NCBI GenBank assembly: GCA_002470465.1 | Contig: DKMD01000040.1 | Span: 1 to 64,000 of the forward strand | Direction: 5' to 3' | DNA from: Pluralibacter sp. UBA7423 | Lineage (GTDB): Bacteria; Pseudomonadota; Gammaproteobacteria; Enterobacterales; Enterobacteriaceae | Length of the DNA stretch: 64,000 nucleotides | Shown here: one piece after another, positions 16,921-26,959 of the stretch | Numbering within the stretch: position 1 is the first letter of the stretch | Layout: each line of letters starts with the position of its first letter | The notes under the pieces: model-generated | Told to the model about the DNA's origin: nothing | The model's input: the letters and a program-made list of their open reading frames with translations, nothing else | The model's database searches: none | Made by a program: the position numbers and the translations under genes

Positions 16921-17043
16921 TGCTCGTCATTCTTCACGTTCCAGGTGCGTTGGCTGCACCCGCTCACCTCAGTCACATAGTGAGCTATGTTCCTGAGGAT
17001 TCACGGCCTTGCCGCCTTCCTGCAACGCGAATAATTTAGAGCA
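16921..17043 (-). repeat. Full-length ERIC (IRU) element
   Basis: The minus strand reads, in order, the ERIC landmarks GTTGCAGGAAGGCGGCAAG, GTGAATCCTCAGGA, TGACTGAGGTGAGCG and GCAGCCAACGCACC. Short terminal repeats TGCTC/GAGCA bound 123 bases. These correspond to the conserved core matched by the standard ERIC primers. It lies between lptF and pepA, close to the lptF start. Confidence 0.92.
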
Positions 17044-17281
17044 CAGTTGCTGGAAAATTGCTTGTTTCATGGCTTAAACGTCATTTATTCTCTTGAGTCG
17101 TCGAAAACATCGCTAAGATTAAAAGACTCAGCGGCTTTACGTTTCAGACCCGGTTCTGACGAGCCAACATCGCGATATCGCTAAGATTAACACGAAGTCA
17201 CCGCAACAGCGGACATGAGTTACGAAAGCTTGCAATTCTATCCGTAGCCACCGCCGTTGTCTTTAAGATTCAGGAGCGTAG

Positions 17282-18796
<1,515 letters not shown>

Positions 18797-18806
18797 TTGT
18801 TTTTAA

Positions 18807-18879
18807 TGCCCGGCGGCGCTTCGCTTGCCGGGCCTACATGCTTTTCGTAGGCCGGGTAAGCATTCATGCCACCCGGCTT
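18807..18879. repeat. REP pair (BIME) between pepA and holC
   Basis: Two inverted REP units, at 18807-18837 (TGCCCGGCGGCGCTTCGC core) and 18847-18879 (GTAGGCCGGGTAAGC core), face each other, the usual BIME arrangement. Confidence 0.88.
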
Positions 18880-18912
18880 TACGTTTAAAACCACGCAAAG
18901 AAGCCCCATATT

Positions 18913-19356
18913 ATGAAGAATGCGACGTTCTACCTGCTCGACAACGACAACACCGCCGACGGCTTAAGCGCCGTAGAGCAGCTGGTGTGTGAACTGGCGG
19001 CGGATCGGTGGCGAGCGGGAAAACGCATTCTGATCGCCTGTGAAGATGAGAAGCAGGCCATTCGCCTGGACGAGGCGCTGTGGTCGCGGCCGCCGGAAAG
19101 CTTTGTGCCGCATAACCTGTCGGGCGAAGGCCCGCGCGGCGGTGCGCCGGTGGAAATCGCCTGGCCGCAAAAGCGCAACAGCAGCCCGCGGGACCTGTTA
19201 ATCAGCCTGCGCGTGGGCTTTGCAGATTTTGCCACCGCTTTCACAGAAGTGATAGACTTCGTCCCACACGAAGATTCCTTAAAACAACTGGCGCGTGACC
19301 GCTACAAAGCGTACCGCATGGCTGGTTTTAACCTGAATACGGCAACCTGGAAATAA
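18913..19356 (+). CDS. holC: DNA polymerase III subunit chi
   Basis: HolC (chi) binds psi (HolD) of the clamp loader and contacts the C-terminal tail of single-stranded DNA-binding protein, linking the replisome to SSB-coated DNA. The 147 residues match E. coli, beginning [12 protein letters not shown] and ending [12 protein letters not shown]. It overlaps the valS start by one base (TAATG), the conserved holC-valS coupling in enterics. Confidence 0.97.
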   Translation: MKNATFYLLDNDNTADGLSAVEQLVCELAADRWRAGKRILIACEDEKQAIRLDEALWSRPPESFVPHNLSGEGPRGGAPVEIAWPQKRNSSPRDLLISLRVGFADFATAFTEVIDFVPHEDSLKQLARDRYKAYRMAGFNLNTATWK

Positions 19357-22211
19357 TGGAAAAGACATACAACCCCCAAGATATCGAACAGCCGCTTTAC
19401 GAGCACTGGGAAAAGCAGGGCTATTTCAAGCCGAACGGCGATGAAAGCAAAGAGTCCTTCTGCATCATGATCCCGCCGCCGAACGTCACCGGCAGTTTGC
19501 ATATGGGTCATGCCTTCCAGCAAACCATCATGGACACCATGATCCGCTACCAGCGCATGCAGGGCAAAAACACCCTGTGGCAGGCCGGTACCGACCACGC
19601 GGGTATCGCAACCCAGATGGTGGTGGAGCGTAAGATTGCCGCTGAAGAAGGGAAAACCCGTCACGACTACGGTCGCGATGCCTTTATCGACAAAATCTGG
19701 CAGTGGAAGGCCGAATCCGGCGGCACCATTACCCGCCAGATGCGCCGTCTCGGCAACTCCGTAGACTGGGAGCGCGAGCGTTTCACCATGGACGAAGGCC
19801 TTTCCAATGCCGTGAAAGAAGTCTTCGTTCGCCTGTACAAAGAAGATCTGATCTACCGCGGCAAGCGCCTGGTCAACTGGGACCCGAAACTGCGCACCGC
19901 GATTTCTGACCTCGAAGTGGAAAACCGCGAGTCTAAGGGCTCGATGTGGCACATCCGCTATCCGCTGGCAGACGGTGTGAAAACTGCAGACGGTAAAGAT
20001 TACCTCGTGGTTGCCACCACTCGTCCGGAAACCGTGCTCGGTGACACCGGCGTAGCCGTAAACCCTGAAGATCCGCGTTACAAAGATCTGATTGGCAAAT
20101 TCCTGGTGCTGCCGCTGGTTAACCGCCGCATTCCCATTGTTGGTGACGAACACGCCGACATGGAAAAAGGCACCGGCTGCGTGAAAATCACCCCGGCACA
20201 CGACTTTAACGACTACGAAGTCGGTAAGCGTCACGCGCTGCCAATGATCAACATCCTGACCTTCGACGGCGATATCCGCGAAAGCGCGCAGGTGTTCGAT
20301 ACCAAAGGCGAAGAGTCCGACGTTTATTCCAGCGACATCCCGGCGGAATTCCAGAAGCTGGAGCGTTTTGCCGCGCGTAAAGCCATCGTTGCCGCCGTTG
20401 ATGCCCTGGGCCTGCTGGACGAAATCAAACCTCACGATCTGACCGTGCCGTACGGCGACCGTGGCGGCGTGGTTATCGAGCCAATGCTGACCGACCAGTG
20501 GTACGTGCGTGCCGACGTGCTGGCGAAGCCTGCCGTAGAAGCGGTAGAAAACGGCGACATCCAGTTCGTGCCGAAGCAGTACGAAAACATGTACTTCTCC
20601 TGGATGCGCGACATTCAGGACTGGTGTATCTCCCGTCAGCTGTGGTGGGGTCACCGTATCCCGGCGTGGTATGACAACGAAGGCAACGTCTACGTTGGCC
20701 GCACCGAAGAAGAAGTGCGCAGCGAAAACAACCTGAGCGCAGACGTCGCGCTGCGTCAGGACGAAGACGTGCTCGACACCTGGTTCTCCTCCGCGCTGTG
20801 GACGTTCTCGACCCTCGGTTGGCCGGAAAACACCGACGCACTGCGTCAGTTCCACCCAACCAGCGTGATGGTCTCCGGCTTCGACATTATCTTCTTCTGG
20901 ATCGCCCGCATGATCATGATGACCATGCACTTCATCAAAGATGAAGACGGCAAGCCGCAGATCCCGTTCAAGACCATCTACATGACCGGCCTGATCCGCG
21001 ATGACGAAGGCCAGAAGATGTCCAAATCCAAAGGTAACGTCATTGATCCGCTGGATATGGTCGACGGTATTTCTCTGGCTGACCTGCTGGAGAAACGTAC
21101 CGGCAACATGATGCAGCCGCAGCTGGCGGAAAAAATCCGCAAGCGCACCGAGAAGCAGTTCCCGGACGGCATCGAGCCGCACGGCACCGACGCCCTGCGC
21201 TTCACCCTGGCCGCGCTCGCCTCAACCGGCCGCGACATCAACTGGGACATGAAGCGCCTGGAAGGCTACCGCAACTTCTGTAACAAGCTGTGGAACGCCA
21301 GCCGCTTCGTGCTGATGAACACCGAAGATCAGGATTGCGGCTTCAACGGCGGCGAAAAAGTACTGTCGCTGGCCGATCGCTGGATCCTCGCGGAATTCAA
21401 CCAGACCGTGAAAGCGTACCGTGAAGCGCTGGATAACTTCCGCTTTGATATCGCCGCGGGCATCCTGTATGAGTTCACCTGGAACCAGTTCTGTGACTGG
21501 TATCTGGAGCTGACCAAGCCGGTGATGACCGGGGGCTCTGAAGCAGAACTGCGCGGCACCCGCAACACGCTGGTCACCGTGCTGGAAGGTTTGCTGCGCC
21601 TGGCGCACCCAATCATTCCATTCATCACTGAAGAAATCTGGCAGCGCGTGAAGCTGCTTTGTGGCAACACTGCCGACACCATCATGCTGCAGCCGTTCCC
21701 GGCGTTCGATGCCGCTCAGGTTGATGAAGCCGCGCTGGCCGATACCGAATGGCTGAAGCAGGCGATCGTTGCCGTACGTAACATCCGCGCGGAAATGAAC
21801 ATCGCGCCGGGCAAACCGCTGGAGCTGCTGCTTCGTGGCTGCAGCGCCGATGCCGTGCGTCGCGTGACCGATAACCAGAGCTTCCTGCAGTCCATGGCGC
21901 GTCTGGAAAGCATCACCATTCTGCCTGCGGATGACAAAGGCCCGGTTTCCGTGACCAAAATCATCGACGGCGCAGAGCTGCTGATCCCGATGGCTGGCCT
22001 CATCAACAAAGAAGATGAGCTGGCGCGTCTGGCGAAAGAAGTGGCGAAGATCGAAGGCGAAATCAGCCGCATCGAAAGCAAACTGTCGAACGAAGGCTTT
22101 GTGGCACGCGCACCGGAAGCGGTGATTGCCAAAGAGCGTGAGAAACTCGACGGCTACGCCGAAGCGAAAGCGAAGCTGATTGAACAGCAGGCCGTGATCG
22201 CCGCGCTGTAA
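19356..22211 (+). CDS. valS: Valyl-tRNA synthetase
   Basis: ValS charges tRNA-Val with valine; a class I synthetase with an editing domain. The 951 residues equal E. coli. The HIGH-type motif ([16 protein letters not shown]) is near residues 41-56. The editing domain (about 190-330) follows, and the KMSKSKGNV motif near 554. The C-terminal coiled coil (about 880-951) contains many Glu/Lys heptads. It is co-translated with holC and followed by a strong terminator. Confidence 0.99.
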   Translation: MEKTYNPQDIEQPLYEHWEKQGYFKPNGDESKESFCIMIPPPNVTGSLHMGHAFQQTIMDTMIRYQRMQGKNTLWQAGTDHAGIATQMVVERKIAAEEGKTRHDYGRDAFIDKIWQWKAESGGTITRQMRRLGNSVDWERERFTMDEGLSNAVKEVFVRLYKEDLIYRGKRLVNWDPKLRTAISDLEVENRESKGSMWHIRYPLADGVKTADGKDYLVVATTRPETVLGDTGVAVNPEDPRYKDLIGKFLVLPLVNRRIPIVGDEHADMEKGTGCVKITPAHDFNDYEVGKRHALPMINILTFDGDIRESAQVFDTKGEESDVYSSDIPAEFQKLERFAARKAIVAAVDALGLLDEIKPHDLTVPYGDRGGVVIEPMLTDQWYVRADVLAKPAVEAVENGDIQFVPKQYENMYFSWMRDIQDWCISRQLWWGHRIPAWYDNEGNVYVGRTEEEVRSENNLSADVALRQDEDVLDTWFSSALWTFSTLGWPENTDALRQFHPTSVMVSGFDIIFFWIARMIMMTMHFIKDEDGKPQIPFKTIYMTGLIRDDEGQKMSKSKGNVIDPLDMVDGISLADLLEKRTGNMMQPQLAEKIRKRTEKQFPDGIEPHGTDALRFTLAALASTGRDINWDMKRLEGYRNFCNKLWNASRFVLMNTEDQDCGFNGGEKVLSLADRWILAEFNQTVKAYREALDNFRFDIAAGILYEFTWNQFCDWYLELTKPVMTGGSEAELRGTRNTLVTVLEGLLRLAHPIIPFITEEIWQRVKLLCGNTADTIMLQPFPAFDAAQVDEAALADTEWLKQAIVAVRNIRAEMNIAPGKPLELLLRGCSADAVRRVTDNQSFLQSMARLESITILPADDKGPVSVTKIIDGAELLIPMAGLINKEDELARLAKEVAKIEGEISRIESKLSNEGFVARAPEAVIAKEREKLDGYAEAKAKLIEQQAVIAAL

Positions 22212-22217
22212 TCCCTC

Positions 22218-22250
22218 AACCCCTTACGCACCCGCGTAAGGGGTTTTCTT
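22218..22250 (+). terminator. valS terminator
   Basis: A twelve-pair stem AACCCCTTACGC/GCGTAAGGGGTT with a four-base loop is followed by a T-rich stretch, seven bases after the valS stop codon. Confidence 0.93.
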
Positions 22251-22331
22251 CCTGAAAACTCCTCGCTTGCACTCATTTTTCTGCGGTGCTATTAACTGCA
22301 CTATCTGTCACATATCGCCACGAGTAATGCT

Positions 22332-22835
22332 ATGAATGTTATGACCCCCGCCGCCCTCACGCTGCGCCGGATTGCTGAGCAGGATAATTCAGCCGTCGCT
22401 TCGGTCATCCGCCAGGTTTCTGCCGAATACGGCCTCACGGCCGACAAAGGCTACACCGTGGCCGACCCGAACCTGGACGAGCTGTATCAGCTCTACAGCC
22501 AGCCGGGGCATGCCTATTGGGTTATCGAGCAAGGCGGGAAGATCGTGGGCGGCGGCGGCGTAGCGCCGCTGAAATGCAGCGATACGGATATCTGCGAGCT
22601 GCAAAAAATGTATTTTCTGCCCACGGCGCGGGGCAAAGGCATGGCGAAGAAGCTGGCGCTGATGGCGATGGATCATGCGCGTCGTCAGGGATTTACGCGC
22701 TGTTATCTGGAAACCACGGCCTTTTTGAAAGAGGCCATCGCGCTGTATGAGCATTTAGGCTTTGAGCATATAGACGGCCCGCTCGGCTGCACGGGCCATG
22801 TGGATTGCGAAGTGCGGATGCTGAAGGTGCTTTGA
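22332..22835 (+). CDS. yjgM: GNAT-family N-acetyltransferase YjgM
   Basis: A 167-residue acetyltransferase, the same length as E. coli YjgM and collinear with it (conserved [25 protein letters not shown], then ELQKMYFLP and [16 protein letters not shown] ending). The acetyl-CoA loop is [14 protein letters not shown] (near 96-109). In E. coli the protein has been reported as an amino-acid acetyltransferase; the substrate here cannot be read from sequence. In E. coli yjgN separates it from valS; that gene is absent here. Confidence 0.92.
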   Translation: MNVMTPAALTLRRIAEQDNSAVASVIRQVSAEYGLTADKGYTVADPNLDELYQLYSQPGHAYWVIEQGGKIVGGGGVAPLKCSDTDICELQKMYFLPTARGKGMAKKLALMAMDHARRQGFTRCYLETTAFLKEAIALYEHLGFEHIDGPLGCTGHVDCEVRMLKVL

Positions 22836-22875
22836 TTTCATCCACTTTGCCTGCCGCCGTTCGCGCAGGCAAAAG

Positions 22876-23607
22876 TCAGTACAGCTTGTGCTCCCGCATA
22901 AACCCTTCCCCACCAAGCTGGCGCATCTGACGCAGGATCCACGCCTGACGGCTGCGGATGTAACCGGAAGGCGCATCAGCCCGAAACTTGAGAGGATTCG
23001 GCAATACGGCGGCCAGTAGCGCGGCTTCAGACATCGTCAGCTTGCTCGCAGGCTTGTGGAAATAGCGCTGCGAAGCGGCTTCCACGCCGAACACGCCTTC
23101 GCCAAATTCAGCGATATTGAGGTAAACGGTCAGGATGCGTTTCTTGCTCCAGACGGTTTCAATCCCCACCGTCAGCCCGGCCTCCAGCCCTTTACGCAGC
23201 CAGCTTCTTCCGTCCCACAAAAACAGATTTTTGGCGGTTTGCTGCGAGAGCGTTGAGGCACCGCGAATGCGGTTCTCGTTGCGTTCGTTGTGCGCCAGCG
23301 CCTTTTCTATCGCCGACACGTCAAACCCCCAGTGTTCGGGGAATTTCTGATCTTCTGCCGCAATCACCGCCAGCCCCATCCACGGCGTCATCTCATCCAT
23401 GCTGACCCAGTCGGAATGGGCCAGATAGTGGAAGTTGCCGCTAAAGATGGCGCCCAGCTGACGCTCAACCATCACCGCCGAAAACGGGACGGGCAGCACG
23501 CTGAACAGCGCTATTCCGCCGCCCCAGAAAACGGCAAGCACCAGCAGCACCCGCAGCGCAATGCGTTTCAGCCAGGAGAGAGGTGAACGACGTGATCTCA
23601 TTCGCAC
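22876..23607 (-). CDS. mtgA: Monofunctional peptidoglycan glycosyltransferase MtgA
   Basis: MtgA polymerises lipid II into glycan strands at the inner membrane (family GT51) without a transpeptidase domain. The 243 residues compare with 242 in E. coli. One N-terminal anchor (about 14-35) is followed by the GT51 motifs: [12 protein letters not shown] with the catalytic glutamate, [30 protein letters not shown], and [15 protein letters not shown]. The start overlaps the end of elbB by ten bases. The mtgA-elbB-arcB order is as in E. coli, although the block sits elsewhere on that chromosome. Confidence 0.96.
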   Translation of the reverse strand: MRMRSRRSPLSWLKRIALRVLLVLAVFWGGGIALFSVLPVPFSAVMVERQLGAIFSGNFHYLAHSDWVSMDEMTPWMGLAVIAAEDQKFPEHWGFDVSAIEKALAHNERNENRIRGASTLSQQTAKNLFLWDGRSWLRKGLEAGLTVGIETVWSKKRILTVYLNIAEFGEGVFGVEAASQRYFHKPASKLTMSEAALLAAVLPNPLKFRADAPSGYIRSRQAWILRQMRQLGGEGFMREHKLY

Positions 23608-24251
23608 AGCACCAGCACACGCGCGACCAGCTTCTCGATGCCCGTCGCGGCCTCAGCGATATTCTGCGCCAGCATGTAGGCAGGCGTTGTCACCACTTTG
23701 TTCTCTTCGTCCACGACGATATCATCCACCGGGCAAGGCACGTGCTCTGCGCCCATCTCTTCCAGCACTTCAGCGGTGTCTATGTCAGTTCCGATAGTGA
23801 TGCGCAGCGGGAAGTCGAAAATCGCGGGCAGCATCGCCGGGGCGATACACATAAAACCGAGTGGCTTACCGGCCTGATGCAGCGCCTGCGACAGCGCCTT
23901 CAGCTCCGGATCGACACTGCACTGGCTTCCCTGCACGGCAAAATTGCTCAGGTTTTTCGCCGCACCGAAACCGCCGGGCACAATCAGCGCGTCCAGCTCG
24001 CGTGCATCTGCCATCGACAGCGGCTGAATCTCACCGCGGGCAATACGCGCGGCTTCAATCAGCACGTTGCGTTCGGGCGCCATCGATTCACCAGACAAAT
24101 GATTAATCACGTCCGACTGGGCTTTATCAGGCGCAAAACAGACCGCCTTAGCGCCGCTGCGGGCAATCGCCAGCAGGGTCAGCACCGCTTCATGGATTTC
24201 ACTGCCGTCATAGACACCACAGCCGCTCAGCACGACGCCAATTTTTTTCAT
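23598..24251 (-). CDS. elbB: Glyoxalase ElbB (DJ-1/PfpI superfamily)
   Basis: A 217-residue DJ-1/PfpI-superfamily protein, the length of E. coli ElbB (also called isoprenoid biosynthesis protein with amidotransferase-like domain). E. coli ElbB has weak glyoxalase activity; its physiological role is unsettled. The N-terminal [13 protein letters not shown] and the nucleophile elbow segment [11 protein letters not shown] with its cysteine (about 130-140) are present. It is divergent from arcZ and overlaps mtgA downstream. Confidence 0.95.
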   Translation of the reverse strand: MKKIGVVLSGCGVYDGSEIHEAVLTLLAIARSGAKAVCFAPDKAQSDVINHLSGESMAPERNVLIEAARIARGEIQPLSMADARELDALIVPGGFGAAKNLSNFAVQGSQCSVDPELKALSQALHQAGKPLGFMCIAPAMLPAIFDFPLRITIGTDIDTAEVLEEMGAEHVPCPVDDIVVDEENKVVTTPAYMLAQNIAEAATGIEKLVARVLVLCE

Positions 24252-24370
24252 AACGCGTTTCCTTGTTGCAACCGTATGAAGCCCATCAATTATTTTGATT
24301 TAACCGCTATGCTTCACACATTTTACTGATTTACGTAACAAATATTATAAGTTTTGCTATCTTAATGAGC

Positions 24371-24488
24371 GTACAACCCCGTTTTCAGGCAGTGCCAGTC
24401 AACAACGATATCAACGCTAAGGCGCAGCCACGATTTCCCTGGTGTTGGCGCAGTATTCGCGCACCCCGGCTTGACCGGGGTCATTTTT
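24371..24488 (+). ncRNA. arcZ: ArcZ small RNA
   Basis: Between elbB and arcB the plus strand carries the ArcZ sequence: the processed 3' part contains GATTTCCCTGGTGTTGGCGC and AGTATTCGCGCACCCCGG, ending with the terminator ACCCCGG/CCGGGGT and a T run. ArcZ is an Hfq-binding RNA that activates rpoS and represses motility and other genes; it is repressed by ArcA-ArcB in E. coli. The 5' half differs from E. coli, as expected for its less conserved part. The start is placed by a TATCTT -10 element at 24358-24363; length about 118 versus 121 in E. coli. It overlaps the arcB 3' end by two bases. Confidence 0.92.
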
Positions 24489-26814
24489 ATCGGCTGGCCA
24501 CCCACGCTTTCAGGGCTGCCACATCCTGTTGCCATTCGGCTTTCATCTCTTCAACCCATTCCCCCACGTTGTCCCACCACGCAGGAAGATCGGGCGTCTG
24601 GATCTGCTGCCCCAGCTGCTGAATATGGCGCAGGCCAATAGAGCCCGCCGCGCCTTTGATTTTGTGCCCCTCTTCGACAATGCCCTTCTGGTCGCGAGCG
24701 GTCAGGTTAGATTCCAGCACCGCCAGGTAGCCCGGCATCATTTTCTCGAACACGGCCAGACCGTCGGTAATCAGCTTTGGCCCCACCAGTTCGATGTACT
24801 GCTGAAGCATGTCGGTATCCAGCACGTTGCTTGATTTACTGCTGTCGCTTGCGGTCACGTGGTTCTCCTCGTCGTCAGGGGTATCCCAGAATTTCTGGAT
24901 CATCGCCGTCAATGCCGGCACGGAGAGCGGTTTGCTCAGGACATCATCCATGCCCGCATCCAGGTACTCTTTTTTGTCTTTCAGCACATTTGCGGTCAGC
25001 GCGACCAGCGGCGGCAGCTCATCGGCATGGTAGCGCTGCTTCAGCTCGCGGGAGATATCCAGGCCGGTCATGTCCGGCAGCTGAATATCCAGCAGCACCA
25101 GGTCGTATTCGCCCGGGGTGAACATCTCCAGCGCGGCCTTTCCGGTCATCGCCACGTCAACGCTGTTGCCGAGTTTCTCCAGCACCGAGCGCGCCACAAT
25201 CACGTTAAGCTCAATGTCTTCCACCAGCAGCACATGCAGCGCTGGAAGCGGCATATCGTCGTCGCTGAACGCGTCCTCGACTTCCTCCGCCACCGCCGGC
25301 GCATGAACCGTCAAGGTAAAGGTTGAACCGCTGCCCGGAAGGCTTGCGACCGTAATATCACCGCCCATGCTTTTCGCCAGGCGGCGCGATACCGCCAGAC
25401 CAATACCGGTGCCGGTAGCAGGCTTCCCGCCCTGACTGTCCTTCACCTGATAATACATGGCGAAAATCTTGTCCTGCTCCTCCTGCGGGATCCCGATGCC
25501 GGAGTCCTGCACTTCGAAATGCAGCATGTCGCCTTCGTCATAGCGCACCCGCACCGAAACGTTGCCCTGCTGGGTAAACTTCACCGCGTTGCTGATGAGG
25601 TTCCACAGAATTTGCCGCAGGCGCGTGCCGTCAGTGATGACCTTATGCGGCAGCGGCAGCGTCGGATCCATCACGAAACGCAGCCCTTTTTGCTGAGCCT
25701 GCAAACCGGAGAGGTTCTCCAGGTCGGCCAGGAAGCTGGTGAAATCGACCGGCTGGTTATCCAGCTGCACCTTCCGGCGCTCCATCTTATCCATGTCAAT
25801 AATATCGTTGAAGATATTGCCGAGCGTCACTGCCGAAACATGAATGGTTTTCAGGTATTTTTCCTGCTCGGTGGTGAGCTCGGTATCCAGCAGAATGCGG
25901 CTCAGGCCGACGATGCCGTTCAACGGCGTACGCAGTTCGTGGCTGATGGTGGAGATAAACGTGGTTTTGTCGCGGCTGGCGCGTTCGAGCGCATCCTGGT
26001 AGCGCTTGCGCTCGGTGATATCGCGGCCAAAGCCCATCAGGCCATGACGCTTCCCGACGCGGTCATAGTACGGCACTTTACGGATTTCGAAGCAGGCCTT
26101 GCGCCCGTCCGGGTAGTCGAGCCACTGCTCATAGGTCAGAGAAACGTTGTGGCGGAAGACTTTCTCATCGGTTTCAATGACTTTTGCCGCCGCGTCCGGG
26201 GAGTAGACATCCGCTGGCTTCAGGTGAATCAGCTGCTTTTCGCTTTTGCCGGTCAGCAGCTCCATGGCGCGGTTGCAGCCGGAGAACTCTTTATCTTCGT
26301 TGCGGTAGAACACGAGGTCCGGCGAGGCATCAAGGAAGGAGCGCAGGAAAGAGGATTGCTGCTCGAGCTGGATCTGCGTCTGTTCGCGCTCTTTCATCTC
26401 GATTTTCAGCTGCTCCAGCGTGCTCTGGCGCTCGGCCTCCGCTTTTACGCGGTCGCTGATTTCCTGGTTAAGCTGAGCGATGTTGTCCTTCAGCTGTACG
26501 TTAAGCTTCAGGTCGCGGTCACGCATCTCCTCAAGCTTATCGACAAGCTTCGACAGGCGCTGACGCGACTCCTCCAGCTGTTCCACCACCACCGAGAGGA
26601 AATAAACCGCCCAGGGCGTAATCAGCAACCCGAAGAAGATAGAGCGGATAACGTCGATACTTTCGACCTGACCATGCAGCACCATGGTGACCGCCATCTG
26701 TACCACGATGGCCAGCACCACCAGCGCCAGGGCCAGCAGCATTGAGAAGCGCACCAGGCCGAGCTTCATCATCAGATCGACATAGTACTGCGCAAGCATT
26801 CGGATTTGCTTCAT
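24487..26814 (-). CDS. arcB: Aerobic respiration control sensor kinase ArcB
   Basis: ArcB senses quinone redox state and phosphorylates ArcA under low oxygen. The 775 residues (E. coli 778, losing only the last few) start at MKQIRMLAQYYVDL. There are two membrane helices (about 23-77), a coiled-coil linker with the redox region, a PAS domain (about 150-270), HisKA with His near 292 (SHELRTPLNG), HATPase (about 400-505), a receiver with Asp near 576 (LLDIQLPDMTG) and HPt with His near 717 (EEGHKIKGAAGS). A start ten codons upstream is not supported by homology. yhcC, the usual neighbour in E. coli, is replaced by mgtA. Confidence 0.98.
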   Translation of the reverse strand: MKQIRMLAQYYVDLMMKLGLVRFSMLLALALVVLAIVVQMAVTMVLHGQVESIDVIRSIFFGLLITPWAVYFLSVVVEQLEESRQRLSKLVDKLEEMRDRDLKLNVQLKDNIAQLNQEISDRVKAEAERQSTLEQLKIEMKEREQTQIQLEQQSSFLRSFLDASPDLVFYRNEDKEFSGCNRAMELLTGKSEKQLIHLKPADVYSPDAAAKVIETDEKVFRHNVSLTYEQWLDYPDGRKACFEIRKVPYYDRVGKRHGLMGFGRDITERKRYQDALERASRDKTTFISTISHELRTPLNGIVGLSRILLDTELTTEQEKYLKTIHVSAVTLGNIFNDIIDMDKMERRKVQLDNQPVDFTSFLADLENLSGLQAQQKGLRFVMDPTLPLPHKVITDGTRLRQILWNLISNAVKFTQQGNVSVRVRYDEGDMLHFEVQDSGIGIPQEEQDKIFAMYYQVKDSQGGKPATGTGIGLAVSRRLAKSMGGDITVASLPGSGSTFTLTVHAPAVAEEVEDAFSDDDMPLPALHVLLVEDIELNVIVARSVLEKLGNSVDVAMTGKAALEMFTPGEYDLVLLDIQLPDMTGLDISRELKQRYHADELPPLVALTANVLKDKKEYLDAGMDDVLSKPLSVPALTAMIQKFWDTPDDEENHVTASDSSKSSNVLDTDMLQQYIELVGPKLITDGLAVFEKMMPGYLAVLESNLTARDQKGIVEEGHKIKGAAGSIGLRHIQQLGQQIQTPDLPAWWDNVGEWVEEMKAEWQQDVAALKAWVASR

Positions 26815-26914
26815 AGGGATTTCCTTCACCACAACGTCGCTCAATAATACCCAATTCTGAGCAACGCGTTGAAGGTTGTGCGAAAAATGCGGTAATGATT
26901 GGCATCAGGAAGGT

Positions 26915-26948
26915 AAAAACGCCCCTTTCTTGCCGGAAAAGGGGCGTT
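26915..26948 (-). terminator. mgtA terminator
   Basis: An eleven-pair stem AACGCCCCTTT/AAAGGGGCGTT is followed on the minus strand by a T run, just after the mgtA stop codon. Confidence 0.92.
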
Positions 26949-26959
26949 GCGTCAGACGA

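Noticed and set aside
16893..16976. ATG extension of lptF upstream of 16892
   Set aside because: It reads into the ERIC repeat; homology to E. coli LptF starts exactly at the GTG.
19302..21182. Long open frame of 626 codons on the minus strand, opposite valS
   Set aside because: It is the antisense shadow of the strongly conserved valS, rich in His/Val/Gln patterns typical of GC-biased reverse frames, with no recognisable domain.
22269..22331. Possible small gene between valS and yjgM
   Set aside because: The gap holds the valS terminator and a promoter-like AT-rich stretch only.
25519..26745. Plus-strand open frame of 408 codons opposite arcB
   Set aside because: Antisense shadow; Arg/Gln/Val-rich without any known fold; arcB is certain.
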